DNA from: Trifolium pratense
Taxonomy: Eukaryota > Streptophyta > Magnoliopsida > Fabales > Fabaceae
DNA: 64,000 bases
Assembly: GCF_020283565.1 (NCBI RefSeq)
Contig: NC_060065.1
Span: 56,643,489-56,707,488 of the forward strand
Direction of reading: 5' to 3'
This document shows positions 50,001 through 60,562 of this stretch, piece by piece. Below the pieces are notes generated by a model. It did no database searches, was not told the origin of the DNA, and saw only the letters and a program-made list of their open reading frames with translations. Every line of letters starts with the position of its first letter. The stretch's first letter is position 1. The translations under genes and the position numbers were made by a program.

Positions 50001-50635
50001 TACAAAGAGACATCAAAGCTTAAAAAATTTCATAAATTTTTTTTTGTGGATGAGAAATTTGCATGTTTTTTGTGCCATGTTTATAAAAGGCATGTAGTAA
50101 TTAATAATGTAAAAACATGAAATTAAACTTTAGCACTAAAAAGTGTAACACAAGATCTATTATCTATTAAAACTTGTAGTAGAAAAAAACAGAACATAAC
50201 AGCTTTGCATGGACCACAATAGTAGAAGAAAAAAACAAAGTGACTCAGTGAATGAATATCCTCTGTCTTAAAAAAGTTAAAATAAAAATAAAAACAAAAA
50301 AACTTTAGATATAGAAAAAAGGTATTGTACCTTTTCTGAGAAGTGTTGGAAACAGCTGTAACTTTGTTATCACCATTCTGTAACTCTACTGATTTAGGAC
50401 AACAGGTTTGTGATGATGATGATTCTTTACCTTTCACAACAATAGCTTTGTTTGATGGGAAATGAAGAAAATTACCAAGAGAGAGTTTAGACTCATAATC
50501 ATAATCATAATCATAAGCTCTTTGTTTATTGTTGTTGGATGTGTTAAACCAGTTTTCAACACCAGGTGGAGCAAGTCTTAGCTCTAGCTTCCTTTCTTCT
50601 GATGATTCTCTTTCATTTCTTGTCATTTCATTCAT
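47096..50635 (-). CDS. Aux/IAA auxin-responsive co-repressor (IAA18/IAA26-like)
   Basis: Nuclear repressor of ARF transcription factors, degraded through TIR1/AFB in the presence of auxin. Exons on the minus strand: 50331-50635, 48538-48815, 47745-47886, 47222-47286, 47096-47127; 273 residues, every junction GT-AG and in frame. Start chosen at [10 protein letters not shown] because no ATG lies further upstream in frame. Domain I: LELRL (residues 17-21), an EAR motif, in LELRLAPPG. Domain II degron: VVGWPPIRS (108-116). PB1 (III/IV): [20 protein letters not shown] (153-172) with the basic Lys158, [17 protein letters not shown], then [20 protein letters not shown] (acidic OPCA patch) and [20 protein letters not shown]. 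Ends [10 protein letters not shown]. Nothing is broken, so it should be functional. Intron 1 (1.5 kb) holds a possible LTR remnant. Confidence 0.96.
49060..49480. mobile_element. Possible solo-LTR remnant in Aux/IAA intron 1
   Basis: GC-richer block (gagctagcggagcgaaacga, gggggtacggttcagggg) followed by acatgttgtaacgaattcta and gggtactccgttatcaaacc, in the style of a Copia LTR end, with tgttccaaca at 49465. No TSD or partner LTR found. Confidence 0.35.
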
Positions 50636-51167
50636 CACTTCAACAAAATGAACACAAAAAAACACTCTTGCAATGAACTCAAAAAGTGATTAAATAAACC
50701 TGAAAAACAAAAACAACAAAAAATGAGTTATTATAACTTATAAGTCACAAAAAGTGAAAAAAAAGAATAGACACAAAAGAGAAGATAGGTTAAGGTAGCA
50801 TACCCTTATACCCTTGTGTGAAAAAAATACAGCTTTGAGGTGGTTTGTTTAGGTTTGAGGTGTGTGAGACAATGAACCTTAAATGGGACTTTTGGTTAAT
50901 GGAAAAAGGAAATAGGAGAAAAGAGTGACAAAGTTTTGAAGAGAGAATGAAAATAGTATTATAGAGAAGAGTTTTGAAGAGAAACCCCACAAAGGTAGAG
51001 AGAGTTATAATAGCAAAGGATTTTGTGATCTAGCTTTGTTTTGCTTTTAAGTCTTTTTATTTGCACGCTTAAGGGTCCTATTTCTCTTTCCTCTTTTTAA
51101 TAAAGTGTCAAAGAGGGGGGTGTATTTAACATTTAGCAAAAAAGAGTGATAAAAACTAAAAACAGAG
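50636..51167. promoter_or_regulatory. Aux/IAA 5' leader and promoter region
   Basis: Contains GAGACA (50866-50871), which is the reverse complement of the auxin response element core TGTCTC as read on the gene's strand. A single copy can occur by chance. Downstream poly-T and purine-rich words fit a leader. TSS not assignable. Confidence 0.35.
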
Positions 51168-51173
51168 ATAATA

Positions 51174-51387
51174 TTTCCTCGAGCATTGGGTTTTGTCTAG
51201 TGGTGAAAAATTTGGGTGGTATGCACGATGTTTTAGGTTTGATCCTCATTGTTTACATTGTAAAAAAAATAAAAAATAATATTTCCTCTGATTCTAAATA
51301 TAAGAGAAATTTTATTTTTTAGATTCATCGATAATATAATATATCTAAAAAATATATTTTCACTTGTATTTAGAATCGGAAGGAGTA
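51174..51387. mobile_element. Stowaway-type MITE interrupted by a SINE
   Basis: Left end tttcctc (51174-51180) continues after the SINE at 51282 as tttcctctgattctaaatat; right end tatttagaatcggaaggag before TA. The first bases of the MITE were duplicated as the SINE's TSD. Confidence 0.75.
51181..51275 (+). mobile_element. tRNA-derived SINE with 13-bp TSD
   Basis: A box within tgtctagtggtgaaaaattt, B box aggtttgatcc (about 51236), A-rich tail. Perfect TSD ataatatttcctc at 51168-51180 and 51276-51288. Confidence 0.9.
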
Positions 51388-51782
51388 ATAAATTGGTTTA
51401 AGTGATAATAGTGTTATTTTTCTTAAATATGTGGTTATGAGTTTGATTTTTAGCTAATATGTATAAAGAAAATTTAGTTTAAAGAGGAGAGTTCATCTTA
51501 TATACCTCAAATATTCTGTGACAGAGATTAATACTAATGGATAATGATCGATGGCGCAGCCAGAAAATTTATAAAGTCTGGGTAAAATTTCAGTTTTGAA
51601 CTAAAAGATACTATGTTTGAACAAAAACAAATCTCAATTTTGCCCTAAACTAATCCCTAAAATATTTTTTAAATTTTTTTTACCAAAACTGGGGCAAGTG
51701 CACGGACCAGCCGCGGTGTGGATCCGCCTATGATAACTATGGTGAAAACTTTTTACTTATTGTATTATAATTATAAAGGTCT

Positions 51783-51924
51783 TGCTAACGAGTGTTCCTG
51801 AAACATTTTTTTAAGCATTTCATTTAAATAATTTTTTTATGAAAAAGTTAAACACTACAACTTTCCATGCGTTCATTTTATGTATTTAAAGTTTTAAAAA
51901 ATACATTAGAGGTACTCGTTAGCA
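51783..51924. mobile_element. Short MITE with tgctaacgagtg ends
   Basis: Left tgctaacgagtgttcctg and right taccactcg-like inverse (ggtactcgttagca); about 142 bp, AT-rich interior. TSD not resolved. Confidence 0.65.
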
Positions 51925-51936
51925 TTTGCCTAATTA

Positions 51937-52197
51937 CTCCATTCATTCCATTTTATAATAACTACTTTGACGAAATGACACTATTCACTTATATTGATTT
52001 GACCATATTTTTTTAATAATATAGATATAAATATTAGCATATAAGATCTCGTTTGATTTATTTTGATGAGTACTTTCAAAATATCAAGTTTTTATAATTT
52101 TTACCAATATACAATTAAAAATATTAATTATCAAAATTGTACGTTGACATACGTGCAATAATCAAAGTAGTGCTTATATTTTGAGACAGATGAATGA
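51937..52197. mobile_element. Stowaway-type MITE, 261 bp family
   Basis: Left ctccattcattccattttat, right ttttgagacagatgaatga, flanked by TA on both sides (51935-51936, 52198-52199). The core gatgagtactttcaaaatat is shared with 56165-56370 and 56506-56766. Confidence 0.85.
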
Positions 52198-52199
52198 TA

Positions 52200-52660
52200 T
52201 AATACTCCATAGTAAAAAAAACTAAGGAGAGAGATTCCAAATCAAGTTCCTAAAAAACACAAAACACACAAAACAGGAACAGAATTAAAGCATAATACAC
52301 GCAACCAATGGATTAGTACCTATGAGATATGAGGTCTCATAGAAAAAACAACAACGTTATAGTTATAGGAGTAGGTTGGTTGTTTAGTACAGGAAGTAAA
52401 GTATTCTGTTCTGTTTTATGATGTGCTGAGCTCCCCTAAAGATACTCTTGTTGCTACTTCTGCCTTTCACACACACACTATACCTATGCTCTTATAGCTC
52501 CTATGTCCCTTCCTTTCTCTTGTTACTACTTACAACTTCACCGGCCCCAAACACCTTTTTTATTTACCTACTGTCACTGAAAGGGACTTTTTATTTATTA
52601 CTAGTTCCCTAATCACACACAGTCAATGTGATTAACTTTACTCAAGTTTTTTTTAAAGGG
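52200..52660. other. Intergenic, nothing recognised
   Basis: Mixed-composition sequence (52430-52620 pyrimidine-rich) without frame, repeat or RNA signal. Confidence 0.4.
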
Positions 52661-52830
52661 TTATGCTAACCGGTGCCCTCGGGACACTGGTTAAGGAAAC
52701 CAAAAAAAAAAAATTTTAAATTGAAAATAATACTTTTTAGACATTCGAGGCGTTAACTGCACAAAGTTCAATGTCATATTACTATATTTGCTTTCATAAA
52801 TAGTGCCCCGGGGGTATTGTTTAGCGTTTT
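52661..52830. mobile_element. MITE-like element related to 15269-15450
   Basis: Ends atgctaaccggtgccctcgg and gtgccccgggggtattgttt, imperfect inverted repeats; AT-rich interior. Confidence 0.55.
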
Positions 52831-52836
52831 CCTTTT

Positions 52837-53230
52837 TTAAAACAACAAATATAACAACATAACAGGCGCTTTATATATGCGGAACGTCAAAATAAACATC
52901 AAAATAAACACCACCTCAGAAAGGCATCCTTCAGATTTCAGGCCACCAGAAGACACTAACCCAGCCCCAAAAGTTGTCACTAGATCGACTCCAACTCCCG
53001 ATCTCGAATAAAAAATGATTGAGCCATCAGAATCCAAAAAACAGCTCATTCAGGCTAAAAGCTGATGAGACAACGGTAGAATGAGAACTTAGGCAGACGA
53101 GTCTCAGCTCGAAAACACCCAACATTCCAGACGACGACAAAGTCAACACACATAGCCAAGTTAATCGGTTTGATTTTGAAGGGATCAAAACTAATTTCAA
53201 AGGTGTACTAACAAGTGCTTGTGACAAAAG
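52837..53230 (-). other. Unassigned fragment, perhaps LINE-derived
   Basis: A more balanced base composition on the minus strand with two overlapping open stretches (Leu/Ser-rich) and a tail-like tttgttgttatattg end. It resembles 3' regions of plant non-LTR elements, but I could not match a domain. Confidence 0.3.
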
Positions 53231-53970
53231 TAGAGACCATCTTCATTATTCTTAAAATAAATTAAGACTACAATTATTAAAGATTTTGTGTATAAAATAT
53301 AAATACTCAAATAATATTAACAATTTTCAAAAGACGTATATTTATATCATTGATTTACTCTTCTTTTTTTTGACAAATCATTGATTTACTTTAAAACTAT
53401 AAACTCAGTCTCGTGTTGATGCCTAATGTTGCTCGCCCACGAGCTTAGTTTCTTAAAGAAATATGTAAAATTAGTACATGTTGGTTGCTTTCAATGCAGG
53501 TTGCTTTATTCTTATAAATTGAAATGTTTAATTTTTTAAATAATTTATTTTTTAAAATAAAATTCTTAAAGAATCGACACAAGGATACTTATTAGCAAGA
53601 TACTAAATAATTTTAACAAATTTAGAGATTATGGATAAATATGAATATGATTAACAAGTGCTATTAGAAAAGAACACTTGTAAAATAAAGATAAAATAAA
53701 TAAATAAATAAATAAATAAAAGAGAAATGTTAAGTAGAAAAGATCTACTTATAAATTTTAAGTTATTGAATGTACTTTTGTCAAAAAAAGTTATTGAATG
53801 TACTGTACATGATTACTTTTAATATTATATTTCTATATTTATAAATTCTTCCGGCTTCCTTAAAAAAATATTATATTTCTATATTTAATTTACAAATGTC
53901 TCAAAACTAGTACTCCTTCCGTCTTGAAAATTAATGTTGTGGTAGATTGACAATTGTTGGGGTAGAAAAA
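53231..53970. other. Intergenic; (aaat)n microsatellite
   Basis: A pure aaat-type repeat at about 53695-53720; otherwise AT-rich with no further signal. Confidence 0.6.
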
Positions 53971-53974
53971 AAAA

Positions 53975-54664
53975 ATCGGATACGGATTTCAAAAATGAAA
54001 AATGCATAAAAAAAGTCGGGTTCCGGGTAAAACCGGACCCAATCCAAAAAACTCACTTACCCACTAGTGTTATATTTTTTGAAATATTTTTTATGAAAAT
54101 ACTAAAGATTTTTTCATTTGATCATTAAATATTTTTATATTGAAAATAAGTTATACTATTTTTTAAGAAAATAGAAAGATTGAATAATTTTCATAAACAA
54201 ATATGATAATTTATCGCACTATTTAAAAAATAAAATAAAAAGCTTGAATAATTTTCATAAATGTATATTATAATTCTTCGTTTAGTCATTTGATATTAAA
54301 AAAAACAAAAAAAAAATATTTAGGTAGCAAACTATCTATCCCGTAAATTAGTGGGTTTACACCAAAAATAGGTGATTATTTTTTATAGTGAAAAAAGTTA
54401 CACTATTTTTCAAGAAAATACAATAGTTGAGTTATTTTTATTAAAAAACATGATGATTCGACATTTAAATATTTAATATTAAAAAAATAAAAAAATCATT
54501 TGGGTAACCCACTACCCAACCCAATCCAATCCGGAAATTAGTGGATTTACCCAACCCGGCCCAATGTTATAACAGATGGTTATTTTCTTCGACCTAATCC
54601 AGAGTATCCTATGTGGTTCGGGTTTTGGTCAAACCCAACTCAATCCGGTCCACGTACACCCCTA
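53975..54664. mobile_element. hAT-like non-autonomous element remnant
   Basis: Both outer parts repeat cgggt/acccaa words (tcgggttccgggtaaaaccg; acccactacccaacccaatc) and the right end is ccacgtacacccctatg, a common edge of plant hAT MITEs. AT-rich interior with two copies of gaataattttcataaa. Left edge not exact. Confidence 0.5.
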
Positions 54665-54752
54665 TGTTTCGTAATTAATTAAATTCTTCAATTTTAACAT
54701 AAAAAGGGAATTGGTTGATGAAAGAATCATTTGGTTGGATAAGATACACTTA

Positions 54753-54901
54753 TGGTGTGTTTGGTACAATGGAAAGAAAGTGGGGGGAAAGAAAATTATG
54801 CAAATCAATACATGAACTTGAACTAATTTTAATCGAAATTCATGCATTGATTTGCATAATGTTTTTTCCTCCCACTTTCTTTCGTTGTACTAAACGAACC
54901 C
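54753..54901. mobile_element. Tourist-type (PIF/Harbinger) MITE
   Basis: 149 bp, nearly one long palindrome: left tggtgtgtttggtacaatgg and aagaaagtgg pair with right ccactttctttcgttgtact and aaacgaaccc; inner arms also pair (attatgcaaatcaatacatg). TTA on both sides (54750-54752 and 54902-54904). Confidence 0.88.
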
Positions 54902-55086
54902 TTAGTAAGAGATAAACACAAATTGGACGGGTTAATTTAAAATTTATAATAAAAACATTTAAAAAAAGGAAGTAAAAAATTGAATTTTTTTTTTTTTGCT
55001 GTTTTGAGATGTCAGTAAATTGATGGATGGGATAACAATGGTTGCTTTATTATTTATGGAAAAGATGTTAATGTGTTCGAAGGCAA

Positions 55087-55760
55087 ATGGTATTTTTTGA
55101 AGAAGAAAAATGGATTTCATTTATAATAATAATAATAAGTCTTGTGCAATACAAGGAATGTCATACAAAATGTCAAACATTTACATCAATAAAAATACTG
55201 GTCAACCAATACCCAGGCAAACAAATGGGTTTAACCATCACACATGAGAATTTAAACCGAGATTTACATTATAGACTTTCATCCACCAAAGTGAATGAGT
55301 TTTGACTTTATCTAGCATACGATGGATTGTCGACTCATTTGCCTTAAAAATTCTACTATTTCGTTCATGCCACACCACCCAAATGCTACACAACCACAAT
55401 AGCTACAAAAAGGAACGACCAGCACGAGAACCTCCTGCCGAATGCGTGAATTGAACAAAATGGTCTTGTATGAGGAACAAATCAGCCGAGGAAATACAAA
55501 CCCAATATCTAATCATGCTCCACAAGGGAAAAAAATCGGACAAGTGAAGAACAAGTGTTGCGCAGTCTCCACTCCCCCGCAACCAGTCACGCAAAAATGG
55601 GTTTCATGTGTAAGGATGTGAGTCATGTGACATCGTACCAAGTTGTCTTTAGTCGTAACCTATTTCGCAGTAACCGCCAAGCCACCACAGACACCTTTAA
55701 GGGTACGTACCTGTTTGTGCCAGATTAATTCTGTTATGGCCTCCACATCCTGATCCTCCC
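55087..55760 (-). mobile_element. LINE C-terminal fragment (zf-RVT region)
   Basis: From high to low coordinate on the minus strand: ELIWHKQV, TTKDNLVRCHMTHI, CVTGCGGVETAQHLFFTCPI, FFPLWSMIRYWVCISSADLF, DHFVQFTHSAGGSRAGRSFL, stop, LLWLCSIWVVWHERNSRIFK and THSLWWMKV. It matches the zinc-binding C-terminus of plant L1-type ORF2. Stops and one frame change show it is inactive. Confidence 0.88.
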
Positions 55761-56160
55761 TAAAGTGAGCAAATTGTACGCACCTCGCACAATATAGCCA
55801 CCGCATGAGTCAGGCTGCCACAACCGCTGATCTGCGACATTAGGCTACAAGGCAACGTCAGAAAGTAAAGTCATACACTCTTATAACATCTCTTCCTCTC
55901 ACACCCACAACTATATTGCATTAGCTTAATATGAATAACTTATAAACTAATGCTTGACCGGATTCGTAAGTATTAAATGACATAAAAAATATACTTATGT
56001 TTACTTAATATTTACTTTTTTTTCAAATAAAATGACAGAGGTAAAATTAAAAGGAAAAAATCATAAATTATAAACTCACAAACTACTTGAAATAACATTT
56101 AAAAAATAACATATAAGCTAGTAAGATAAGCTATAAGCTCTTTTTGAAAAACGTTTATCA
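55761..56160. other. Possible further LINE-derived sequence, then AT-rich
   Basis: 55760-55860 is GC-richer and may continue the LINE; no clear motif. The rest shows nothing. Confidence 0.3.
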
Positions 56161-56164
56161 AATT

Positions 56165-56370
56165 GATTTTTTTTGATCGTATTTTTCTAAAAGTATATAA
56201 ATGTAAATATTATCTGACAAGATCTTGTTTGATTTGTTTCGATGAGTATTTTCAAAATATCAAATTTTTATAATTTTTAATAATATACAATTAAAGATAT
56301 TCGTAATCAAACTTATATATTGATGTATGTGCAATAGTCAATGAGATCTTATATTTTGGGACAAAGTGAG
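56165..56370. mobile_element. Stowaway-type MITE, left end eroded
   Basis: Right end ttatattttgggacaaagtg then ag and TA. Core gatgagtattttcaaaatat shared with 51937-52197. Confidence 0.7.
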
Positions 56371-56505
56371 TATAAAACTATAAACTTAAAATATGGTATT
56401 CCCAAACAGAGTTGTATTTGATTTGAGATAAAGAAAAAAGAAGAAGAAAGAAAAATGGATAATTCATTAGTTGATTTCAATCCGTATTTTTCTTCAATTT
56501 TCATA

Positions 56506-56766
56506 CTCCCTCTGTCCCAAAAAGAGTGAGTCAGTTGACTATTTCACATATGCCGCGATGCATAACTTTGATGATTAATAATTTTAATTGTATAATAGTA
56601 AAAATTATAAAAATTTGATATTTTGAAAATACTCATCGAGACGAATCCAACAAAATCTTATTTGCTAATATTTATTTTTATTTATTAATTGAAAAATATG
56701 ATCAAATCAAAATATATAAATAGTGTACATTTTCAAAATAAGTCACTCATTGTATGACGGATGGAC
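56506..56766. mobile_element. Stowaway-type MITE
   Basis: Left ctccctctgtcccaaaaaga after TA (56504-56505); right attgtatgacggatgga; core (inverse) gatattttgaaaatactcat. Same family as 51937-52197 in opposite orientation. Confidence 0.8.
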
Positions 56767-56769
56767 TAG

Positions 56770-59185
56770 TTTGTTTGTATTTTAAAAGGCAGAGGATTTG
56801 CATGATCTATAGTTGCAGGTCTTGTGCAATAAAAACATGCAGATCCCATGATCTTGTCTCCTCTGTAGAGTAGTGTTTTCTGCACTCTTTCCTCTCTCTC
56901 TCTATCTCTCTCTCTCTTCTTCCCATGCACATATCCCCATATAATCATGATATCACTCTGTAGTGCTATTCTATCGTGTGATATCTTCCCGTTTAATTAG
57001 TGTTGGGATTTGTGTTTGTCTACTTTGTAATGAAAAGAAAAAAAGACAACTCTGAAATTAACTCTGCTCTTAACAACTCAAAGGATAACTACTTTTGTGG
57101 GACTAATTTACAGGAGTAGTACTATTTAATTCTTGATGTTAACCTTCGATTTCTTATGTTAACTTTTAAATAAAAATAAAAAAGTAAACTTTTCTTTATA
57201 GCATAAAAAAAAAGAGAGTGCTTTTGGTGCTTATATATAGTTAAAAATCGCTAAAAACTAAAATTTGAAAGATCTTTATCTTATAGTAAATAAAAATATA
57301 TTGAATTATTTGTCAAAAAATAAATAAATATTGAATTAGATATTTTCATTTGTAAAACTTGATTTAAGTAAATTTAAAACTTTTACTGACTTTTCAGTAC
57401 AAATCTCGTTTAATAATAATTAATTTTTATCGAATAATCTTTAAGAACACAAAGTGACCTCTCATCCAATCTAATTTTCTTCACATGTATAAATATTAGA
57501 TATAAAATTCGTGACCACTTATTTAAGAGGGCAAAATCTCTTATTATTTGAACCAACTATTGTTACTTAATAATATTTTTTTACTTGATGTATCACTAAT
57601 AAAATTTCTATTACCACTTTTTGAAGTTATTTTAGTACATATAATAAAATAATACAAATATATAACTAAGTATATTAAATTATTTTCAATGCAGTAGACT
57701 TTTAACATATTATTACGATAATGAGAAAAAGAAGGAGTCACAAGTCACAACTCACATTTTCAAAGAGCTTTCGTTTTAAAACAGGGCTTTTTAGCACAGT
57801 TTTTTCTTTTTTTTGGTACAAAGTACAGAATTTTTTTTTTTGACTTAAGTACAGAATTATTAAATCATAGGAATATTAAACTAAATTAATTAGGTAAATA
57901 AAGTTAGAGTCGCCCATAAAAATAAGGAATTCAATAAGAGCAGTTAGCTAGATTTTCTAATATTTATGTGTACTAAGAAAACATTGTCTAATCTTTTCCG
58001 TACATGAATGCGTAGCGAGAAAAAAAAAGTATTTTGTTAGCCATTATATTTCAATAATTTATCTTGAAGTTTTCATTTATTTGTATAAGTGAAAATTGAG
58101 TTATAAGAAATATAAGATGTACTTAATCCGTACAATTTGAGGAACACATATCTTAAATGCTATGAAAACAATCTAAAGAGTAGTTACACTAATTAAAAAG
58201 ATTATGAGAAAAATTATATTCAATACGATTTAGGCTATGAATTAAAACCAAGAGATGAATAATAATATGATCAACGAGTAGATAAATTAGTTAAAACTCT
58301 CCTAAACATGGTATTGTTTTTCATATGTCAAATGCTACATATAGTAGCAAAATAGATCAAATGACGAATTATTGACCACCAAACTGAAAGAATGTACTCC
58401 ATGATTTCATTCATCCGTCTTAAATTACAAGTTATTTAAAAAAAAAATGTCTTAAATTGGAGAGGTTCTTGATTCGAGTACCGTTAGTACATATGGGGAA
58501 GTAATGTAAATATTTTTTTGAGTTAAAATCTTATGTACTTTGAATTGGAGCACCATCCTTGAAATGAATAGTCCATTTATAAGAGATTTGTTAGAACTTT
58601 CATCCTAGAAGCCCCTTTAAATGAATTAATGATGCATCTACACAAATATGGACTAATAATTGATCAAAATAACATATTTAATTTAGTTCAATCCTTATAT
58701 AGAAAAAAAACTTCATATATAGGCTGATAGTGAGGGTCGCTTCTTCTTATCCCTTATGATCTATTTTTTGCTTTAATTTTGTCATGCTCTTAAAAGTACT
58801 TTTATTTCAAAGAACCCTATTCATTCAAGCATATGTGTTGAGAATTGAGAATGTTATTCCCTTAAGAATAAATTGATGGTAGTGACCCACTATAAAGAAT
58901 GATCACTGGACATCAACAGACTTAACTTTTTAAGACAAAAATAACTAGTAAAATCAAAACATTATTAAGACATAAGTACTTCATTTTTATCACATGGTAT
59001 ACATGTTTAAATTCCTCTCATACCGCCCTACTAATTTTTAGTGTAGATAATGTGTCCATTAGATGAGTTAGGATCATCCCCTTTTAGTATTTTCATTTCT
59101 TCCGTTACTAATTTTTTTAAATATTTTGGAGTGTAATATCATGTTGAGTAGTTCATTTGATTGGTTGTTGTATTAGTATACATAT
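56770..59185. other. Long AT-rich intergenic stretch
   Basis: 56885-56920 is a (tc)n-rich tract. No gene, transposon end or RNA gene was recognised in the remaining 2 kb. Confidence 0.45.
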
Positions 59186-59200
59186 AGAAAATTACACTTC

Positions 59201-59356
59201 TTTTTTTTCACCTTCAGTTTAATCTGATTCGGAGGTTAGTTCTGTCATCAAGTGGTTTGAGCTCCCTCCCGATTGCAGTTGCGGAAGATCGAACTGTGGT
59301 ATTCCCTACCAAATTCAGCATCAATTAATCACCACTAAACCAACTAACGATTGGTA
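59201..59356 (-). mobile_element. tRNA-derived SINE with 15-bp TSD
   Basis: Minus strand: A box in gttggtttagtggtgatt, B box cagttcgatcttcc, poly-A tail (t-run at 59201-59208). Perfect TSD agaaaattacacttc at 59186-59200 and 59357-59371. Confidence 0.93.
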
Positions 59357-59371
59357 AGAAAATTACACTTC

Positions 59372-59936
59372 AATGAATATAAATTAATGTTTAAACTTTA
59401 AAGAGTATATATGCATTAAATGTGCAAAAAAAAATGATGTACTTAAAAATTAAAATAGTAGTTTTTTTGACCGTAAAATTAAAATAGTAGTTCTTAATCA
59501 TATCAAAGCTAAATGGTCTATTGAATCTCGTTTCTATTTTAAACCCTATTTTTCACAGACGACGTCAATGTTCTTATCAGAACTAAGAAATTATCTAAAA
59601 AAATATAAATATCTCACCCTAATATTTCATGATAGAATATACTTGCAAACACTTTAATACTCAAATATAATGATTAATTAAGGTGAGTTAGATGTTTAGA
59701 ATAAGACATACAAATGTTAGGCTTATATTAATCCTAAAGGAGTCGGCATTGAGCTTTATGGCAGCAGCCCATAAAATTCCCTCCTGAACAATGATGAAGA
59801 AAAAGGAAAAAATTGTGACAAAGAAGTGTTTGATTTAAGAAAAAAAGGTAGCAATAAAAGCAAATGAATGAAAATGACTCAGCTTCCACATCAAAAACAA
59901 TATTTTGGAATTGGACCTTTCATGGATCTGGATTTG
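59372..59936. other. Intergenic, nothing recognised
   Basis: AT-rich; no supported feature. Confidence 0.45.
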
Positions 59937-60112
59937 CTGCAGTCCATTTTGCACGCAGTTTGACGCAGTTTTGGATCTCGGCCGTTAGATTAAAATCGGA
60001 CGGTCCAGATTATATATTACTAAAATCAACTGTTTGTAATCTGAACCATTCATTTATGATCGGACGGCTGAGATCCAAAACTGCGTGAAACTGCGTGAAA
60101 GTTTTACTGCAG
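59937..60112. mobile_element. Palindromic MITE with ctgcag ends
   Basis: 176 bp. Both ends start ctgcag; acgcagttttggatctcggc on the left pairs with gctgagatccaaaactgcgt on the right, and cggacggtccagatt pairs with aatctgaacc-like words inside. The direct words cgcagtttgacgcagttttg and the inverse double copy at 60078-60098 give a repeated sub-end. TSD not resolved. Confidence 0.82.
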
Positions 60113-60553
60113 GAAATTCTGTTCCGACCTTTCATCTCATGTCTTGTACTTGTCCAAAAACACACACCACATAACTATATATGTTTTCAATTTTGCTTTC
60201 ATTGTCTTTGGCACGTTTAATTTGCTAAGTGGCCAAAGTAGGAGTGAGAGAATTAAGATTGGTGTGTTTACTGTTTTCAAGTTTTGCGTGTGTACGAAAC
60301 ATATAGTGCAACAAACAACAAAAGTGGCTGCTGTTTGGTTCGATCATTCTGTGTATATGGACTGTGTGTGTGTGTGAGAGAGAATTGAGAGACCACGTAT
60401 AGGTTATTTTCTCCCACGTTTTTTAATATCAAGATTTCTCTCTCACATATACTTGCCACAAAAGATGCTTCCAACAAATCCATTTGCAAACCATTTTGAT
60501 GCATATCCTTAACTTCATTTGTGGCATGATCCCACTCCAACCCTACCCATTTT
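60113..60553. other. Intergenic, nothing recognised
   Basis: Short overlapping frames on both strands (60144-60377, 60277-60576) have no family motif. Contains a (tg)n tract at 60364-60376. Confidence 0.45.
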
Positions 60554-60562
60554 CTTTTTTTA

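Noticed and set aside
56790..56950. Possible miRNA precursor around catgatc and gcagatcccatgatc words
   Set aside because: The words form a direct rather than inverted repeat and match no miRNA I know.
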